Source: Aequorivita sp. H23M31 (lineage in GTDB: Bacteria; Bacteroidota; Bacteroidia; Flavobacteriales; Flavobacteriaceae). From it: DNA of 64,000 bases. The DNA lies in contig NZ_CP034951.1 of the NCBI RefSeq assembly GCF_004022485.1, forward strand, positions 930,001-994,000, written 5' to 3'. Below, piece after piece: positions 46,840 to 55,952 of the stretch. The position numbers were made by a program, and so were the translations under genes. Position 1 is the stretch's first letter, and every line of letters begins with the position of its first letter. Below the pieces are notes generated by a model. The model had not been told where the DNA came from. It worked only from the letters and a program-made list of their open reading frames with translations, and searched no databases.

Positions 46840-47877
46840 TTACTTTACATATTCAACTTTTTGTATTTCGGCAGTCTCAGAATCAAAGAAACCCTGTTCG
46901 TCCATCCACTTATCATTGAAGACCTTGCTCATATATCGTGAACCGTGGTCAGGGAAAATAACAACTACATTACTATCTTCCGCAAATTCACCATCCTCTT
47001 CCAACTGTTTTAGTCCTTGCATTGCGGCCCCACTTGTGTAACCTACAAACAGCCCTTCAGTCTTGGCCAGTTCCCGAGCTCTATGAGCACTACTTTCATC
47101 AGTTACTTTTTCAAACTTGTCTATTATATCAAAATCTGTAGCGGAAGGAATGAGGTTTTTACCCAATCCTTCAATTCGGTAAGGATAGATCTCATTTTGG
47201 TCAAACTCGTGGGTTTGATGATATTTTTGGAGTACCGAACCGTAAGCGTCAATACCTATTATCCTAATATTGGGATTTTTTTCTTTTAAAAAACGTGCTG
47301 TCCCAGAAATAGTTCCTCCCGTACCGCTACACGCTACCAAATGGGTGATTTTACCCTGCGTTTGTTGCCAAATTTCAGGTCCTGTAGAATAATAATGGGC
47401 ATCAACATTAAGCTCATTAAAATATTGGTTAATATAAACCGAACCCACATGTTCATTGTGAAGGCGTTTGGCAACTTCATAGTAAGACCGAGGATCGTCT
47501 GCACTTACGTGGGCGGGACAAACATATACTTTGGCGCCCATCGTCTTCAGCATGTCAATCTTATCTGCAGATGATTTTGAACTTACCGCCAAAATACATT
47601 CGTAACCTTTTATTATACTAACCATTGCCAAACTGAATCCAGTATTTCCACTTGTCGTTTCGATAATGGTATCGCCGGGCTTAAGAATGCCCGATTTCTC
47701 GGCTTGTTCGATAATATACAGTGCGATTCGATCTTTGGTAGAGTGGCCTGGATTGAAAGCTTCAACTTTTGCAAAATAATTACCCTTCATATTTTGGGTA
47801 ATTTTGTTAAGCTTTATTAAAGGGGTGTTGCCTATAAGTTCCAAAATATTGTTACAGGCTTGAATTTCTTCTTTCAT
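46840..47877 (-). CDS. Cysteine synthase/cystathionine beta-synthase-like PLP enzyme, possible cysteate synthase
   Basis: A 345-residue fold-type II PLP enzyme without CBS domains. Seen: [12 protein letters not shown], the PLP lysine in [12 protein letters not shown] (Lys44; usual cysteine synthases read NPGGSVKDR), the [13 protein letters not shown] loop, the phosphate-binding GTGGTISG, and [10 protein letters not shown]. It could make cysteine or cystathionine from a serine derivative. Its position upstream of an alpha-oxoamine synthase on the same strand (560 bases away, own promoter and terminator) suggests instead that it supplies cysteate for sulfonolipid synthesis. That reading is inference. 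Confidence 0.75.
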   Translation of the reverse strand: MKEEIQACNNILELIGNTPLIKLNKITQNMKGNYFAKVEAFNPGHSTKDRIALYIIEQAEKSGILKPGDTIIETTSGNTGFSLAMVSIIKGYECILAVSSKSSADKIDMLKTMGAKVYVCPAHVSADDPRSYYEVAKRLHNEHVGSVYINQYFNELNVDAHYYSTGPEIWQQTQGKITHLVACSGTGGTISGTARFLKEKNPNIRIIGIDAYGSVLQKYHQTHEFDQNEIYPYRIEGLGKNLIPSATDFDIIDKFEKVTDESSAHRARELAKTEGLFVGYTSGAAMQGLKQLEEDGEFAEDSNVVVIFPDHGSRYMSKVFNDKWMDEQGFFDSETAEIQKVEYVK

Positions 47878-47929
47878 AAAGACAGAGTTTGTTAATCAAT
47901 ACCTAGATTGACTAAGTATTACAACAGGA

Positions 47930-47937
47930 CAAATGTA
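47930..47937 (-). promoter_or_regulatory. Promoter -7 box for the cysteine-synthase-like gene
   Basis: Read on the minus strand this is TACATTTG, about 53 bases ahead of the start, in the gap after the oligopeptidase gene. Confidence 0.45.
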
Positions 47938-47951
47938 CGGAAATATTTTTA

Positions 47952-50087
47952 TTACTCTTTAATTCCTTCCAAATCTAAGAGGAAAGCGTAGTCCATTGCA
48001 ACTTCCTTCAGTGATTCAAAACGCCCGGAAGCCCCACCGTGACCGGCTTCCATATTGGTGTGGAATAAAACCGTATTCTTACCAGTTTTCATATCTCTCA
48101 GCTTGGCAACCCATTTCGCAGGCTCATAATATTGTACTTGACTATCATGTAATCCTGTCGTTACCAACAAATTTGGATAGCTTTTTCTCTCCACATTGTC
48201 ATAAGGAGAATAGCTCTTAATGTAGTTGTAATATTCCAAATCATTCGGATTTCCCCATTCATCATATTCTCCTGTGGTTAATGGAATAGAGTCATCCAAC
48301 ATTGTTGTCAAGACATCTACAAATGGAACAGAAGCTATTATCCCGTTATATAAATTGGGTGCTAAATTGGCAATGGCGCCCATTAAAAGTCCGCCTGCAG
48401 AACCACCCGAAGCATAAAGATGGTTTGGAGATGTATAACCTAGCTCCACCAAATATTCCGAGGCTGCGATAAAATCTGTAAATGTATTGATCTTATTGAG
48501 CAGTTTTCCATCCTCATACCACTGCCTGCCCAAATATTCCCCTCCCCTAACGTGTGCAATTGCAAAAATAAATCCGCGGTCCAAAAGACTTAGGCGCACA
48601 CTGGAAAAATAAGGATCAATTGTTGAGCCATAAGAGCCATAACCGTAAATCAATAAAGGATTACTGCCATCTTTTTTTATTCCCCTTCTGGATATAAGAG
48701 AAATCGGAATTTTTTTACCATCCTTTGCTGTTGCCCAAAGACGCTCAGATACATAATTGTTTTTATCAAACTTTCCTCCCAAAACTTCAGTTTCCTTTAA
48801 AATCGTCTTTTCCTTGGTCTCCATATTGAAGTCAATTATTGACGATGGAGTATTAAGAGCATTGTATCCATAACGAAGAATCTTGGTATCGAACTCTGGA
48901 TTTTGAGTGGTAAATGCTGTGTAAGTTTCATTATCAAAAGGCAGATAATAGTCATCTTTGTTGTCCCATCTTTTAATACGCAACTGGGTAAGACCATTGT
49001 TTCGTTCACTTACCACTAGATAGTCCTTGAAAATATCGAAATCCTCTAAAAGAACATCGGTGCGATGCGGAATCATATCTACCCAATTTTCTTTTGAAGT
49101 TTTATCGAGTGAGGTCTTCATCAATTTAAAGTTTTGGGCCTTGTCCTTATTGGTCATCACATACCAATTGTCTCCATAATGAGAAATATTATATTCAAGA
49201 CCTCTCTCCCTTTTTTGAAAAACCTTAAATTTACCCGTAGGATCGTTTGCTGGCAAAACCCTATATTCCGAAGTTAAAGTGCTGTAACTGCCAATAACAA
49301 TAAACTGTCGGGATTTAGTTTTAAAAACATAGGTTCCAAAAGTATCATCATCTTCGGAAAAAATAAGCTCGTCGGTTTTAGGATCCGTTCCCAAAGTATG
49401 CCGATATATTCTATCTGCCCGAAGGGTTTTTTCATCTTTCCTTGTGTAGAAAAGTGTTTTGTTGTCGCTTCCCCAAGTAGATCCACCGGTAGTTAATGGA
49501 ATCATCTCCGGATAAATTTCACCTGTTTCCAGATTCTTTATATAAATATCGTATTTACGTCGGCTCAAGGTATCTACCCCGAACGAAACCAATTTATTAT
49601 CCTCTGAAACACTCATACCCCCAAGGTTATAAAAGGAATATCCCTTGGCCATTTCATTTACATTAAAAAGAATCTCCTCTTTTGCATCTAGTGATCCTTT
49701 TTTACGGGAATAGATAGGATAATCTTGACCTTTTTCATATCGAGTGATATAGTAATACCCATTCAGTTTGTATGGTACGGACTCGTCATCTTCCTTAATC
49801 CGCGCCTTCATTTCCTCAAAAAGATCCTCCTTGAATTTCTTGGTATGGTCTGTCATCTTCTCATAATAATCGTTTTCCGCCTTTAGATAATCGATTACTT
49901 TCGGATCATCGGGATTGTTGAGCCAATAATAATTGTCCACACGAACATCGCCATGGGCTTCAAGATTCTTAACTATTTTTTCTGCTTTTGGGGGATTGAT
50001 TTTCATATTCTTTTCTGAAAGGTTTTGCGCAATTGATGAAGCGGCAAAAGTAAGACAAGCAAATGAAAAGAAGGTTAATTTTATCAT
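47952..50087 (-). CDS. Prolyl oligopeptidase-family peptidase (oligopeptidase B-like, S9A)
   Basis: A 711-residue serine peptidase with a signal peptide (to about AASSIAQN), so periplasmic. The N-terminal beta-propeller (about 35-430) screens peptide length; the C-terminal alpha/beta-hydrolase has the nucleophile in ASGGSAGGLLMG, the Asp in LLVTTGLHDSQVQYYEPAKW and the His in EAGHGGASGRF. The start block RVDNYYWLNNPDDPKVIDYL is that of oligopeptidase B, which cleaves after Lys/Arg in short peptides. The next gene on this strand begins 74 bases downstream. Confidence 0.9.
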   Translation of the reverse strand: MIKLTFFSFACLTFAASSIAQNLSEKNMKINPPKAEKIVKNLEAHGDVRVDNYYWLNNPDDPKVIDYLKAENDYYEKMTDHTKKFKEDLFEEMKARIKEDDESVPYKLNGYYYITRYEKGQDYPIYSRKKGSLDAKEEILFNVNEMAKGYSFYNLGGMSVSEDNKLVSFGVDTLSRRKYDIYIKNLETGEIYPEMIPLTTGGSTWGSDNKTLFYTRKDEKTLRADRIYRHTLGTDPKTDELIFSEDDDTFGTYVFKTKSRQFIVIGSYSTLTSEYRVLPANDPTGKFKVFQKRERGLEYNISHYGDNWYVMTNKDKAQNFKLMKTSLDKTSKENWVDMIPHRTDVLLEDFDIFKDYLVVSERNNGLTQLRIKRWDNKDDYYLPFDNETYTAFTTQNPEFDTKILRYGYNALNTPSSIIDFNMETKEKTILKETEVLGGKFDKNNYVSERLWATAKDGKKIPISLISRRGIKKDGSNPLLIYGYGSYGSTIDPYFSSVRLSLLDRGFIFAIAHVRGGEYLGRQWYEDGKLLNKINTFTDFIAASEYLVELGYTSPNHLYASGGSAGGLLMGAIANLAPNLYNGIIASVPFVDVLTTMLDDSIPLTTGEYDEWGNPNDLEYYNYIKSYSPYDNVERKSYPNLLVTTGLHDSQVQYYEPAKWVAKLRDMKTGKNTVLFHTNMEAGHGGASGRFESLKEVAMDYAFLLDLEGIKE

Positions 50088-50119
50088 TATTGAAAGTTTT
50101 TAAAATCAGCCTAAAGTAG

Positions 50120-50127
50120 TAATTTTG
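50120..50127 (+). promoter_or_regulatory. Promoter -7 box TAATTTTG
   Basis: It matches TAnnTTTG, 23 bases ahead of the YbaB gene; the opposite gene starts 30 bases away on the other strand. Confidence 0.45.
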
Positions 50128-50150
50128 AGTCGGATTTAAACTATAAAAAA

Positions 50151-50477
50151 ATGTTTGGAGATTTAATGGGAATGATGGGTAAACTTAAAGAAACCCAAGA
50201 AAAAGTAGAAGCTACTAAAAAACGGTTAGACACTGTACTTATCGACGAGGCCAGTACAGACGGTTTACTGAAAATTACCCTCACAGCCAATCGTGAAATA
50301 AAAAGCATTGAAATAGAAGAAAGTTTACTTGAAGACAAGGAACAATTGGAAGATTACTTGGTGCTTACCCTAAATAAAGCCATCGCGAAAGCAACAGATA
50401 TCAACGAAACTGAATTGGCCGCCGTTGCTAAGGAAGGAATGCCCAATATCCCGGGACTTGATGGAATGTTTAAATGA
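50151..50477 (+). CDS. YbaB/EbfC nucleoid-associated protein
   Basis: A 108-residue DNA-binding protein of the YbaB/EbfC family, which forms tweezer-like dimers and coats DNA. Seen: [20 protein letters not shown] (long first helix), the central beta sheet ([20 protein letters not shown]) and the final helix [20 protein letters not shown]. Length is typical. It is usually next to dnaX and recR; neither is here, since an IS follows immediately. Confidence 0.88.
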   Translation: MFGDLMGMMGKLKETQEKVEATKKRLDTVLIDEASTDGLLKITLTANREIKSIEIEESLLEDKEQLEDYLVLTLNKAIAKATDINETELAAVAKEGMPNIPGLDGMFK

Positions 50478-50484
50478 TTTTTAT

Positions 50485-50500
50485 ATAAGTAGCAGTATTC
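50485..50500 (+). repeat. 16-base direct repeat, left copy
   Basis: ATAAGTAGCAGTATTC, identical to 52052-52067. The two copies lie outside the IS, 24 and 141 bases from its ends. Confidence 0.6.
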
Positions 50501-50515
50501 AGGTTAGAAATTTAG

Positions 50516-50524
50516 GTTTAAAAT
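50516..50524. repeat. IS target-site duplication, left
   Basis: GTTTAAAAT is repeated exactly at 51911-51919; one further base (G) also agrees, so the duplication is 9 or 10 bases. Confidence 0.85.
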
Positions 50525-50548
50525 CAGTAGTGTCCGATAAACATTTTT

Positions 50549-50582
50549 AAAAGCGGGATTTCCAAGAAGGATTTCCCGCTTT
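50549..50582 (+). terminator. Hairpin inside the IS left end
   Basis: AAAAGCGGGA pairs with TCCCGCTTT, with a T-rich tail, between the left repeat and the transposase. It may stop read-through from the YbaB gene into the transposase. Confidence 0.65.
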
Positions 50583-50617
50583 ATTTATATCTTAGTTTTT
50601 ACCACAAAACTTTAGAT

Positions 50618-51817
50618 ATGAACAAAAGTAAAAATTTCAGCGGACAACCTATTATCAAACAAGTTTTAAACTTCCTTGACCCTAAGGATGTTTATCGGAC
50701 AGCAAAAAAGCATAACAGCGACAGGTACACCAAAAAGTTCAGCACCTATGATCACTTGGTTACGATGATATTCGCTGTTATCAGTGGCTGCAACTCACTT
50801 CGCGAGGTAACGAGTATAATGCTGGCGTGCGAGGGCAAGATCAACCATTTGGGGCTACGGGACTTTCCAAAACGCAGTACATTGTCCGATGCCAACAAAA
50901 GAAGAAGTGCAGAGGTCTTTGCGGATATTTACTCTGGTCTCTATAAACGCTACCACCGGTTTTTATCGGACAGCAGAACCAGGGAGCCCGCCATAAAGGA
51001 CCTCAAAATAGTCGATTCCTCGACAATAGCGCTCTTTAGCGACATCTTGAGGGGTGTTGGCCGGAACCCGCTCAACGGCAAAAAGAAGGGCGGGATAAAG
51101 ATGCACACGATGATCAATGCCATGGAAGATGTTCCCTGCCTGATCAAATTTTCTGATGCCGCAACGCACGATCATACATTTTTAAAAGAACTTGGTCTAA
51201 AAAAGGGCTCCTATGTTGTTTTTGACAAGGGATATGTAGATTATCAGCAGTACGAGCAATGGACGTTGGACGGCATCTACTTTGTGACCAGGCAAAAGAG
51301 CAATGCACGCTATACGAGCTTTGAAGAGTTTGATATACCGAACAACGTGGACGATGCTGTCCTCAAGGATGAAAAGATAACGCTTTCCGATAAGGAAGGC
51401 AACGAATTTCATCTGCGACGGATAGCCTTTTGGCACCAGGAGAAGAGCAAGGTATATGAGTTCATCACCAACAACTATGAAGTGGAGGCCGACAGGATCA
51501 CTGATATCTACAAAAATCGCTGGCAGATAGAGACCATGTTCAAACGCCTAAAACAGAACTTTCCCCTCAAATACTTTCTGGGCGATAACCAAAATGCAAT
51601 AGAGATACAGATCTGGGTCAGTCTGATCATTCAACTCATAATGCTCGTAATACAAAGAAAGGCGCAGAGAAGTTGGGCATATTCAAATATGGTGTCTGTA
51701 ATACGCCACCATTTGATGACCTACATCGATCTGTTCAAGTTCCTGAAAAACCCAGACTCCAAATGGGAAGAAATCACCACAAAAAACATTGGCCAATTGA
51801 GCTTTTTCGATCCTTAG
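50618..51817 (+). CDS. IS4-family DDE transposase
   Basis: A 399-residue transposase with all three catalytic acids visible: Asp in LKIVDSSTIALF (about 130), Asp in YVVFDKGYVDYQ (about 204), and the Glu of the Y-(2)-R-(3)-E-(6)-K motif in YKNRWQIETMFKRLKQ (about 300). The N-terminal region (GQPIIKQVLNFLDP, HNSDRYTKKFSTYDHLVTM) is the DUF4372-like part of this IS4 group. The reading frame is intact and the element has clean ends, so it may still move. Confidence 0.93.
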   Translation: MNKSKNFSGQPIIKQVLNFLDPKDVYRTAKKHNSDRYTKKFSTYDHLVTMIFAVISGCNSLREVTSIMLACEGKINHLGLRDFPKRSTLSDANKRRSAEVFADIYSGLYKRYHRFLSDSRTREPAIKDLKIVDSSTIALFSDILRGVGRNPLNGKKKGGIKMHTMINAMEDVPCLIKFSDAATHDHTFLKELGLKKGSYVVFDKGYVDYQQYEQWTLDGIYFVTRQKSNARYTSFEEFDIPNNVDDAVLKDEKITLSDKEGNEFHLRRIAFWHQEKSKVYEFITNNYEVEADRITDIYKNRWQIETMFKRLKQNFPLKYFLGDNQNAIEIQIWVSLIIQLIMLVIQRKAQRSWAYSNMVSVIRHHLMTYIDLFKFLKNPDSKWEEITTKNIGQLSFFDP

Positions 51818-51910
51818 GGGGTTCTGTTTTGAAAATCGGAACACAATCCAGTAAAATAAGGCAACGACAATGCTATTTTTGCTACTTTAGATTTTTATCG
51901 GACAACAATG

Positions 51911-51919
51911 GTTTAAAAT
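51911..51919. repeat. IS target-site duplication, right
   Basis: GTTTAAAAT, equal to 50516-50524. Confidence 0.85.
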
Positions 51920-52148
51920 ATAAAATCTAGAGACTAAAGTCTAAAATCTAGACCTTAAAGAAATATAGAAAGCCATTTGCAAACAAATTTGCTTCTAATA
52001 AACTGCGGTTTTCAGTGGGCTTATTTATTTCTATTCGCGTCGTAGTTGTAAATAAGTAGCAGTATTCCGTTGCAGTAATTAGCGTGAAATTAATATTGTT
52101 AGTGGTGAATGATCAGTTCGGGGACTTTATAGAAATCCTTTGATCCTA
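51920..52148. other. Intergenic region after the IS
   Basis: No gene seen. It holds a short duplicated motif (AAAATCTAGA.. CTAAAGTCTAAAATCTAGA) and the second copy of the 16-base repeat at 52052-52067. Confidence 0.4.
52052..52067 (+). repeat. 16-base direct repeat, right copy
   Basis: Identical to 50485-50500 (ATAAGTAGCAGTATTC). Confidence 0.6.
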
Positions 52149-53126
52149 TTATTTTTTAGAATTAATGGAGTTCTCAATTCTTTTCTTGAGTTTCAAGGGA
52201 TAAATCACGTAATAAAAGAGGATAAGCGAAAGCGAGGCGCCAATGATAATCACGGCCAACCAATCAGGCATATCCGTGTGTCGGGTTACGAAGCCTTCCA
52301 AAAATCCGGCGATTATAAAGAATGGTACGGTGCTTAGCATAATCTTTAATCCATCTTTCGCGCCTCTAATAAAAGATTGTAATCGCGTGTAGGTTCTTGG
52401 AAATAAGAGGCTATTTCCCAAAACTATTCCACCGCATCCCGCAATGATAATTACGGAGATCTCGATTGTTCCGTGTATCCATATTGTTCGAGCAGATTCC
52501 CAGAGCAATCCTTTTTCATAGAAAAAATATTGGAAAGATCCCAGCATAATAGCATTCTGCATGATTATATATACCGTTCCCATACTTAGCAACAGTCCAT
52601 AGGAAAAGGCCATCAAAGCAACTTTAATATTGTTGATGGTTATTCCCAAAAACATATTAAGGGAGCCCATTTCTTTGTAAACAGCCATTGGATCTCCTCT
52701 TTCAATATTAGCCAGGGTCATATTTACGTAAGAATCGCCCATAATGAGGCGCACAAAACTTCCATCCGAGGCGGCAGAATAAGCACCAATTATGGAAAAA
52801 AGCAGAAAGAGCAGAAATGAAAAAAGCAATTGTTTCTGATATTTCGCAAAGAAAAGTGGAAATTCCTTGGTATAGAAAGTGATAAACCGGCGGCGTGATT
52901 CGCGTTTAGTTCTATAAATTTTTTGATGAGCCAATGCAGAAAGACCATTTAAATATGCCAATGTATTGCTATTGGGATAAAAGGTTTGGGCATAACTGAG
53001 ATGGTCTGTTACCTCGATATAAAGATTGCTCAATTCGTCTGGATCTATAGGAACATTATTCCTTAGAACGCTTTCGAATTTTAACCATTTATCTTTATTT
53101 TGCTTCGCAAAGGCAGCTTCGCGCAT
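52149..53126 (-). CDS. Stage II sporulation protein M-like (DUF95) membrane protein
   Basis: A 325-residue inner-membrane protein of the SpoIIM/DUF95 family. A soluble N-terminal part (about 1-90) precedes six or so helices; conserved pieces are YVNMTLANIERGDPMAVYKE and FIRGAKDGLKIMLSTVPFFI, with the family's NNIKVALMAFSYGLLLSMGT. The organism is not a sporulator; in Bacteroidota this gene is regularly paired with an RDD protein, as here (divergent, 35 bases apart). Function unknown. Confidence 0.85.
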   Translation of the reverse strand: MREAAFAKQNKDKWLKFESVLRNNVPIDPDELSNLYIEVTDHLSYAQTFYPNSNTLAYLNGLSALAHQKIYRTKRESRRRFITFYTKEFPLFFAKYQKQLLFSFLLFLLFSIIGAYSAASDGSFVRLIMGDSYVNMTLANIERGDPMAVYKEMGSLNMFLGITINNIKVALMAFSYGLLLSMGTVYIIMQNAIMLGSFQYFFYEKGLLWESARTIWIHGTIEISVIIIAGCGGIVLGNSLLFPRTYTRLQSFIRGAKDGLKIMLSTVPFFIIAGFLEGFVTRHTDMPDWLAVIIIGASLSLILFYYVIYPLKLKKRIENSINSKK

Positions 53127-53161
53127 ATAAGAGTGTAGTTTTGCCCAAAGGAACAGATTTA

Positions 53162-53878
53162 ATGGATAATTTTCAAATAGAAACTGCCCAAAATGTGAAC
53201 ATCATCCAGAATGTGGCAGGGATAGGTGAACGCATTCTAGCATTTCTCATTGATATATTGATCATAGGACTTTATATTTTTGCTATTATTCTAGTCCTGA
53301 CAAACATAGAACTTAGCAGCGATTATTCGATGCTGATTGGTATCACAATAAGTTTGCCTATTTTTCTATATCACCTTTTGTGGGAAATGTTATGGAACGG
53401 GCGTAGTCCGGGAAAATCGGCTATGGGACTTCGAGTGGTGAAATTGGATGGTACAAAACCGGCATTCTCCAATTATCTTATCCGTTGGTTGCTGCGCATA
53501 GTTGATATTTCAGTAACCAGTGGCTCCCTGGCTTTGGTGACAATTTTATTAAATGGAAAGGGACAGCGCGTTGGCGATATCGCAGCTTCCACAACGGTTA
53601 TTACCGAAAAACAGAAAGTGAACTTTTCAAATATTTTACTGGCAGATATTCCCGATGGGTATATCCCTACCTATCCACAGGTTACTATCTTTAGTGATAA
53701 TGAAATACAAACCATTAAGAATATTTACGATCAAGCTCGATGGAACAGAAATCACAATTTAATTTTGAAACTCGCAAAACAAGTGGCAAAAGTGATGGAT
53801 ATACAGTTGGAAGAAAAACCAGTGATATTTATTGATAAGGTGATAAAAGATTATAACTACTATACCCAGAACATGTGA
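53162..53878 (+). CDS. RDD family membrane protein
   Basis: A 238-residue protein; start at ATG 53162 (an in-frame TTG at 53141 gives a seven-residue longer form without support). Seen: GERILAFLIDILIIGLYIFA as the first helix with the RDD-type Arg-Asp signature, the loop NGRSPGKSAMGLRVVKLDG, and a second pair of helices with RWLLRIVDI. A soluble C-terminal tail of about 80 residues follows. Role unknown, probably membrane transport or stress. Its stop overlaps the start of the next gene (GTGA). Confidence 0.82.
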   Translation: MDNFQIETAQNVNIIQNVAGIGERILAFLIDILIIGLYIFAIILVLTNIELSSDYSMLIGITISLPIFLYHLLWEMLWNGRSPGKSAMGLRVVKLDGTKPAFSNYLIRWLLRIVDISVTSGSLALVTILLNGKGQRVGDIAASTTVITEKQKVNFSNILLADIPDGYIPTYPQVTIFSDNEIQTIKNIYDQARWNRNHNLILKLAKQVAKVMDIQLEEKPVIFIDKVIKDYNYYTQNM

Positions 53879-54492
53879 ATCTAATTTTATTAATAGACAT
53901 ACTCGGGACGGTGGCCTTCGCAATATCCGGGGTTCTTACCGCCATCAACAAAAGACTGGATCCATTCGGGATTCTTATAATTGCTTTTGTAGCTGCTATT
54001 GGTGGAGGAACTTTAAGAGATATCCTTATAGATGCACCCATAGCGTGGATGCGTGATTTAACCTATGTGTATGTTATTTTCGGCACAACCATCCTTACAG
54101 TAATCTTTAGAAAACGATTGAACTACATTCGGCGTTCGCTATTTCTCTTTGATACTATTGGGATTGCACTTTATACTATTGTTGGTGTGGAAAAAGGTAT
54201 TGCGGCAGGTTTCTCGCCAATTATCTGTATTTCCCTTGGAACGATAACAGCTTGTTTTGGAGGGGTTATCCGTGATATTCTTTGTAATGAAATCCCTATT
54301 ATCTTCAGAAAGGAGATTTATGCCACTGCGTGCATCTTGGGAGCTTCTGCCTATTTCCTATTATTGCAAACCCCACTATCCACCGACATAATTGTTATAA
54401 TATCTGGTTCTATAGTGATGACGGTACGTTTGTTGGCTGTTTATTTTAATCTTTCGTTACCTACAATTTATACGAAGGAGGAGTTGGAATAA
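53875..54492 (+). CDS. TRIC-type cation channel family protein (UPF0126, YadS-like)
   Basis: A 205-residue membrane protein with two three-helix repeats. The duplicated motifs are GGGTLRDILID (about 43-53) and GGVIRDILCNEIP (about 128-140), typical of prokaryotic trimeric intracellular cation channels. The start is a GTG overlapping the RDD stop codon by four bases, so translation is coupled. Selectivity is unknown (K+ is usual for the fold). Confidence 0.88.
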   Translation: MNLILLIDILGTVAFAISGVLTAINKRLDPFGILIIAFVAAIGGGTLRDILIDAPIAWMRDLTYVYVIFGTTILTVIFRKRLNYIRRSLFLFDTIGIALYTIVGVEKGIAAGFSPIICISLGTITACFGGVIRDILCNEIPIIFRKEIYATACILGASAYFLLLQTPLSTDIIVIISGSIVMTVRLLAVYFNLSLPTIYTKEELE

Positions 54493-54582
54493 TATTATTT
54501 CCATAATACCAACCTTTTATATGTAGTGGGAAGTAATTCCGAAGATGAAAAATCTATTCAGAAAAAAACCGACAAATATTCT

Positions 54583-55308
54583 TTATTCCAGCACTCTGGC
54601 GGTGATATAAATATTGTTTAAAGGCCAGTCCCCGCTATCGGCTTCCACTTTAGAAATTTTTTCTACTACATCCATTCCTTTTATAACCCTTCCGAAGATG
54701 GTGTATTTGCCATTCAAGTGGGTGGTGGAAGATTTTGGTCCAAGGAAAATAAAAAACTCATAAGGAGCAGATTTGTTATCTGGGTTTTCTCTGTATTCCT
54801 TGGCGCCCGAAACAGTTCCATATTCATGGACACGACCTGGCACAATTTCCGCGGGTAGCAAATAACCATTTCCGAGTTCAGCTCGTTTTTTTTGGGTTGA
54901 GGCCAGATCACTATTACCTGCCTGGACAATAAAATCTGGAACTACTCGATGAAAAAAAGTTTCATTAAAATAACCTTGTTTTACCAGATAAATAAAATTG
55001 GCGCGATGTAGCGGCGTATCTTTATATAGTTCAATTTCAATATCTCCAAAACGTGTACTTATCAAAACTTTGGTTTCGGGATTGTTCTTTCCGTATTTGG
55101 TGAGAAAAGGAACCACGTTTTCATTGGTAATTTTATCAAAAGTGCTTCCCAATGTAACGGTTGCTTCGGATTGCGAAGCTTTGTTTTCCGGCGTGATAGC
55201 TTCGGTTTTAATACGCATCTCTGTTTCGGATTCGGTCGTCTTTTTCCTATCTTCACAACTTCCGAAGACAAAAAAGATTCCGAGGAAATAAACAAACAAC
55301 TTTTTCAT
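54583..55308 (-). CDS. Cyclophilin-type peptidyl-prolyl isomerase, lipoprotein
   Basis: A 241-residue lipoprotein (MKKLFVYFLGIFFVFGSC, Cys18) followed by a linker and a cyclophilin domain (about 85-240): FGDIEIELYKDTPLHRANFI, GYFNETFFHRVVPDFIVQAG with the catalytic Arg, GTVSGAKEY, EFFIFLGP and YTIFGRVIKGMDVVEKIS. It catalyses proline isomerisation in periplasmic protein folding. The start ATG 55308 is chosen by the lipobox; a longer frame to 55437 has no signal. Its start is only two bases from that of the opposite NUDIX gene. Confidence 0.88.
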   Translation of the reverse strand: MKKLFVYFLGIFFVFGSCEDRKKTTESETEMRIKTEAITPENKASQSEATVTLGSTFDKITNENVVPFLTKYGKNNPETKVLISTRFGDIEIELYKDTPLHRANFIYLVKQGYFNETFFHRVVPDFIVQAGNSDLASTQKKRAELGNGYLLPAEIVPGRVHEYGTVSGAKEYRENPDNKSAPYEFFIFLGPKSSTTHLNGKYTIFGRVIKGMDVVEKISKVEADSGDWPLNNIYITARVLE

Positions 55309-55310
55309 AG

Positions 55311-55952
55311 ATGGATTTTCGGGATTTTGAAAAACGAATTGTAAAAATAGAAAAAATGCCCCTTCCCGGCGAAACTGTCCAATATAAAATGGCTCCTCTT
55401 GAGCGTTTGGGAGATCTTGAACTAAAAGCCAACGCAATAAAAAATGCGAAAAGAGCTGGAGTAATGGCTCTCTTCTACCCTACGGAAAACTGGGAAACCA
55501 ACTTAATTTTGATACTTAGAAAAACTTACAAGGGCATACATTCGGCACAAGTTGGCTTTCCTGGGGGAAAGATTGAATTAACGGATCGCTCCCTTGAAGA
55601 TGCCGCGCTCAGGGAAACAGAGGAGGAAATTGGAATTTCCAGAAATAAAATCTCTGTAATTAAAGAACTTACTCAAATCTATATTCCTCCAAGTAATTTC
55701 TTTGTGCAGCCATTTTTGGGGATTATGGCGGAAACTCCAAAATTTGTAAGAGAAGAAAGAGAAGTAGAAGCGCTTATAGAGGTCAATCTCAACCAGTTTA
55801 TGGACGAACATTGCGTGACCACGGAAATTTTATCCACATCCTATGCCACCGATTGGGAAGTGCCCGCCTTTAATTTAGAGGGGCATATAGTATGGGGGGC
55901 TACTGCAATGATGCTCAATGAGGTGCGCGAATTACTGTTGCGAGCCCTTTAA
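55311..55952 (+). CDS. CoA pyrophosphatase (NUDIX hydrolase)
   Basis: A 213-residue NUDIX enzyme that splits CoA or related dinucleotide pyrophosphates. It carries the CoA-specific motif (LRKTYKGIHSAQVGFPGGKIE) directly before the NUDIX box (ALRETEEEIGI). The N-terminal start MDFRDFEKRIVKIEKMPLPG matches the family, so the ATG at 55311 is used although it leaves no space from the divergent cyclophilin start. Confidence 0.88.
   Translation: MDFRDFEKRIVKIEKMPLPGETVQYKMAPLERLGDLELKANAIKNAKRAGVMALFYPTENWETNLILILRKTYKGIHSAQVGFPGGKIELTDRSLEDAALRETEEEIGISRNKISVIKELTQIYIPPSNFFVQPFLGIMAETPKFVREEREVEALIEVNLNQFMDEHCVTTEILSTSYATDWEVPAFNLEGHIVWGATAMMLNEVRELLLRAL

Larger units (their letters stand above)
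50525..51910 (+). mobile_element. Complete IS4-family insertion sequence (1386 bp)
   Basis: The ends are imperfect inverted repeats (CAGTAGTGTCCGATAAA on the left; CATTGTTGTCCGATAAA on the right read inward, 14 of 17 equal). A 9-base direct duplication flanks it and a single intact transposase fills it. A hairpin near the left end probably blocks outside transcription. The intact duplication points to a fairly recent insertion. Confidence 0.9.
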
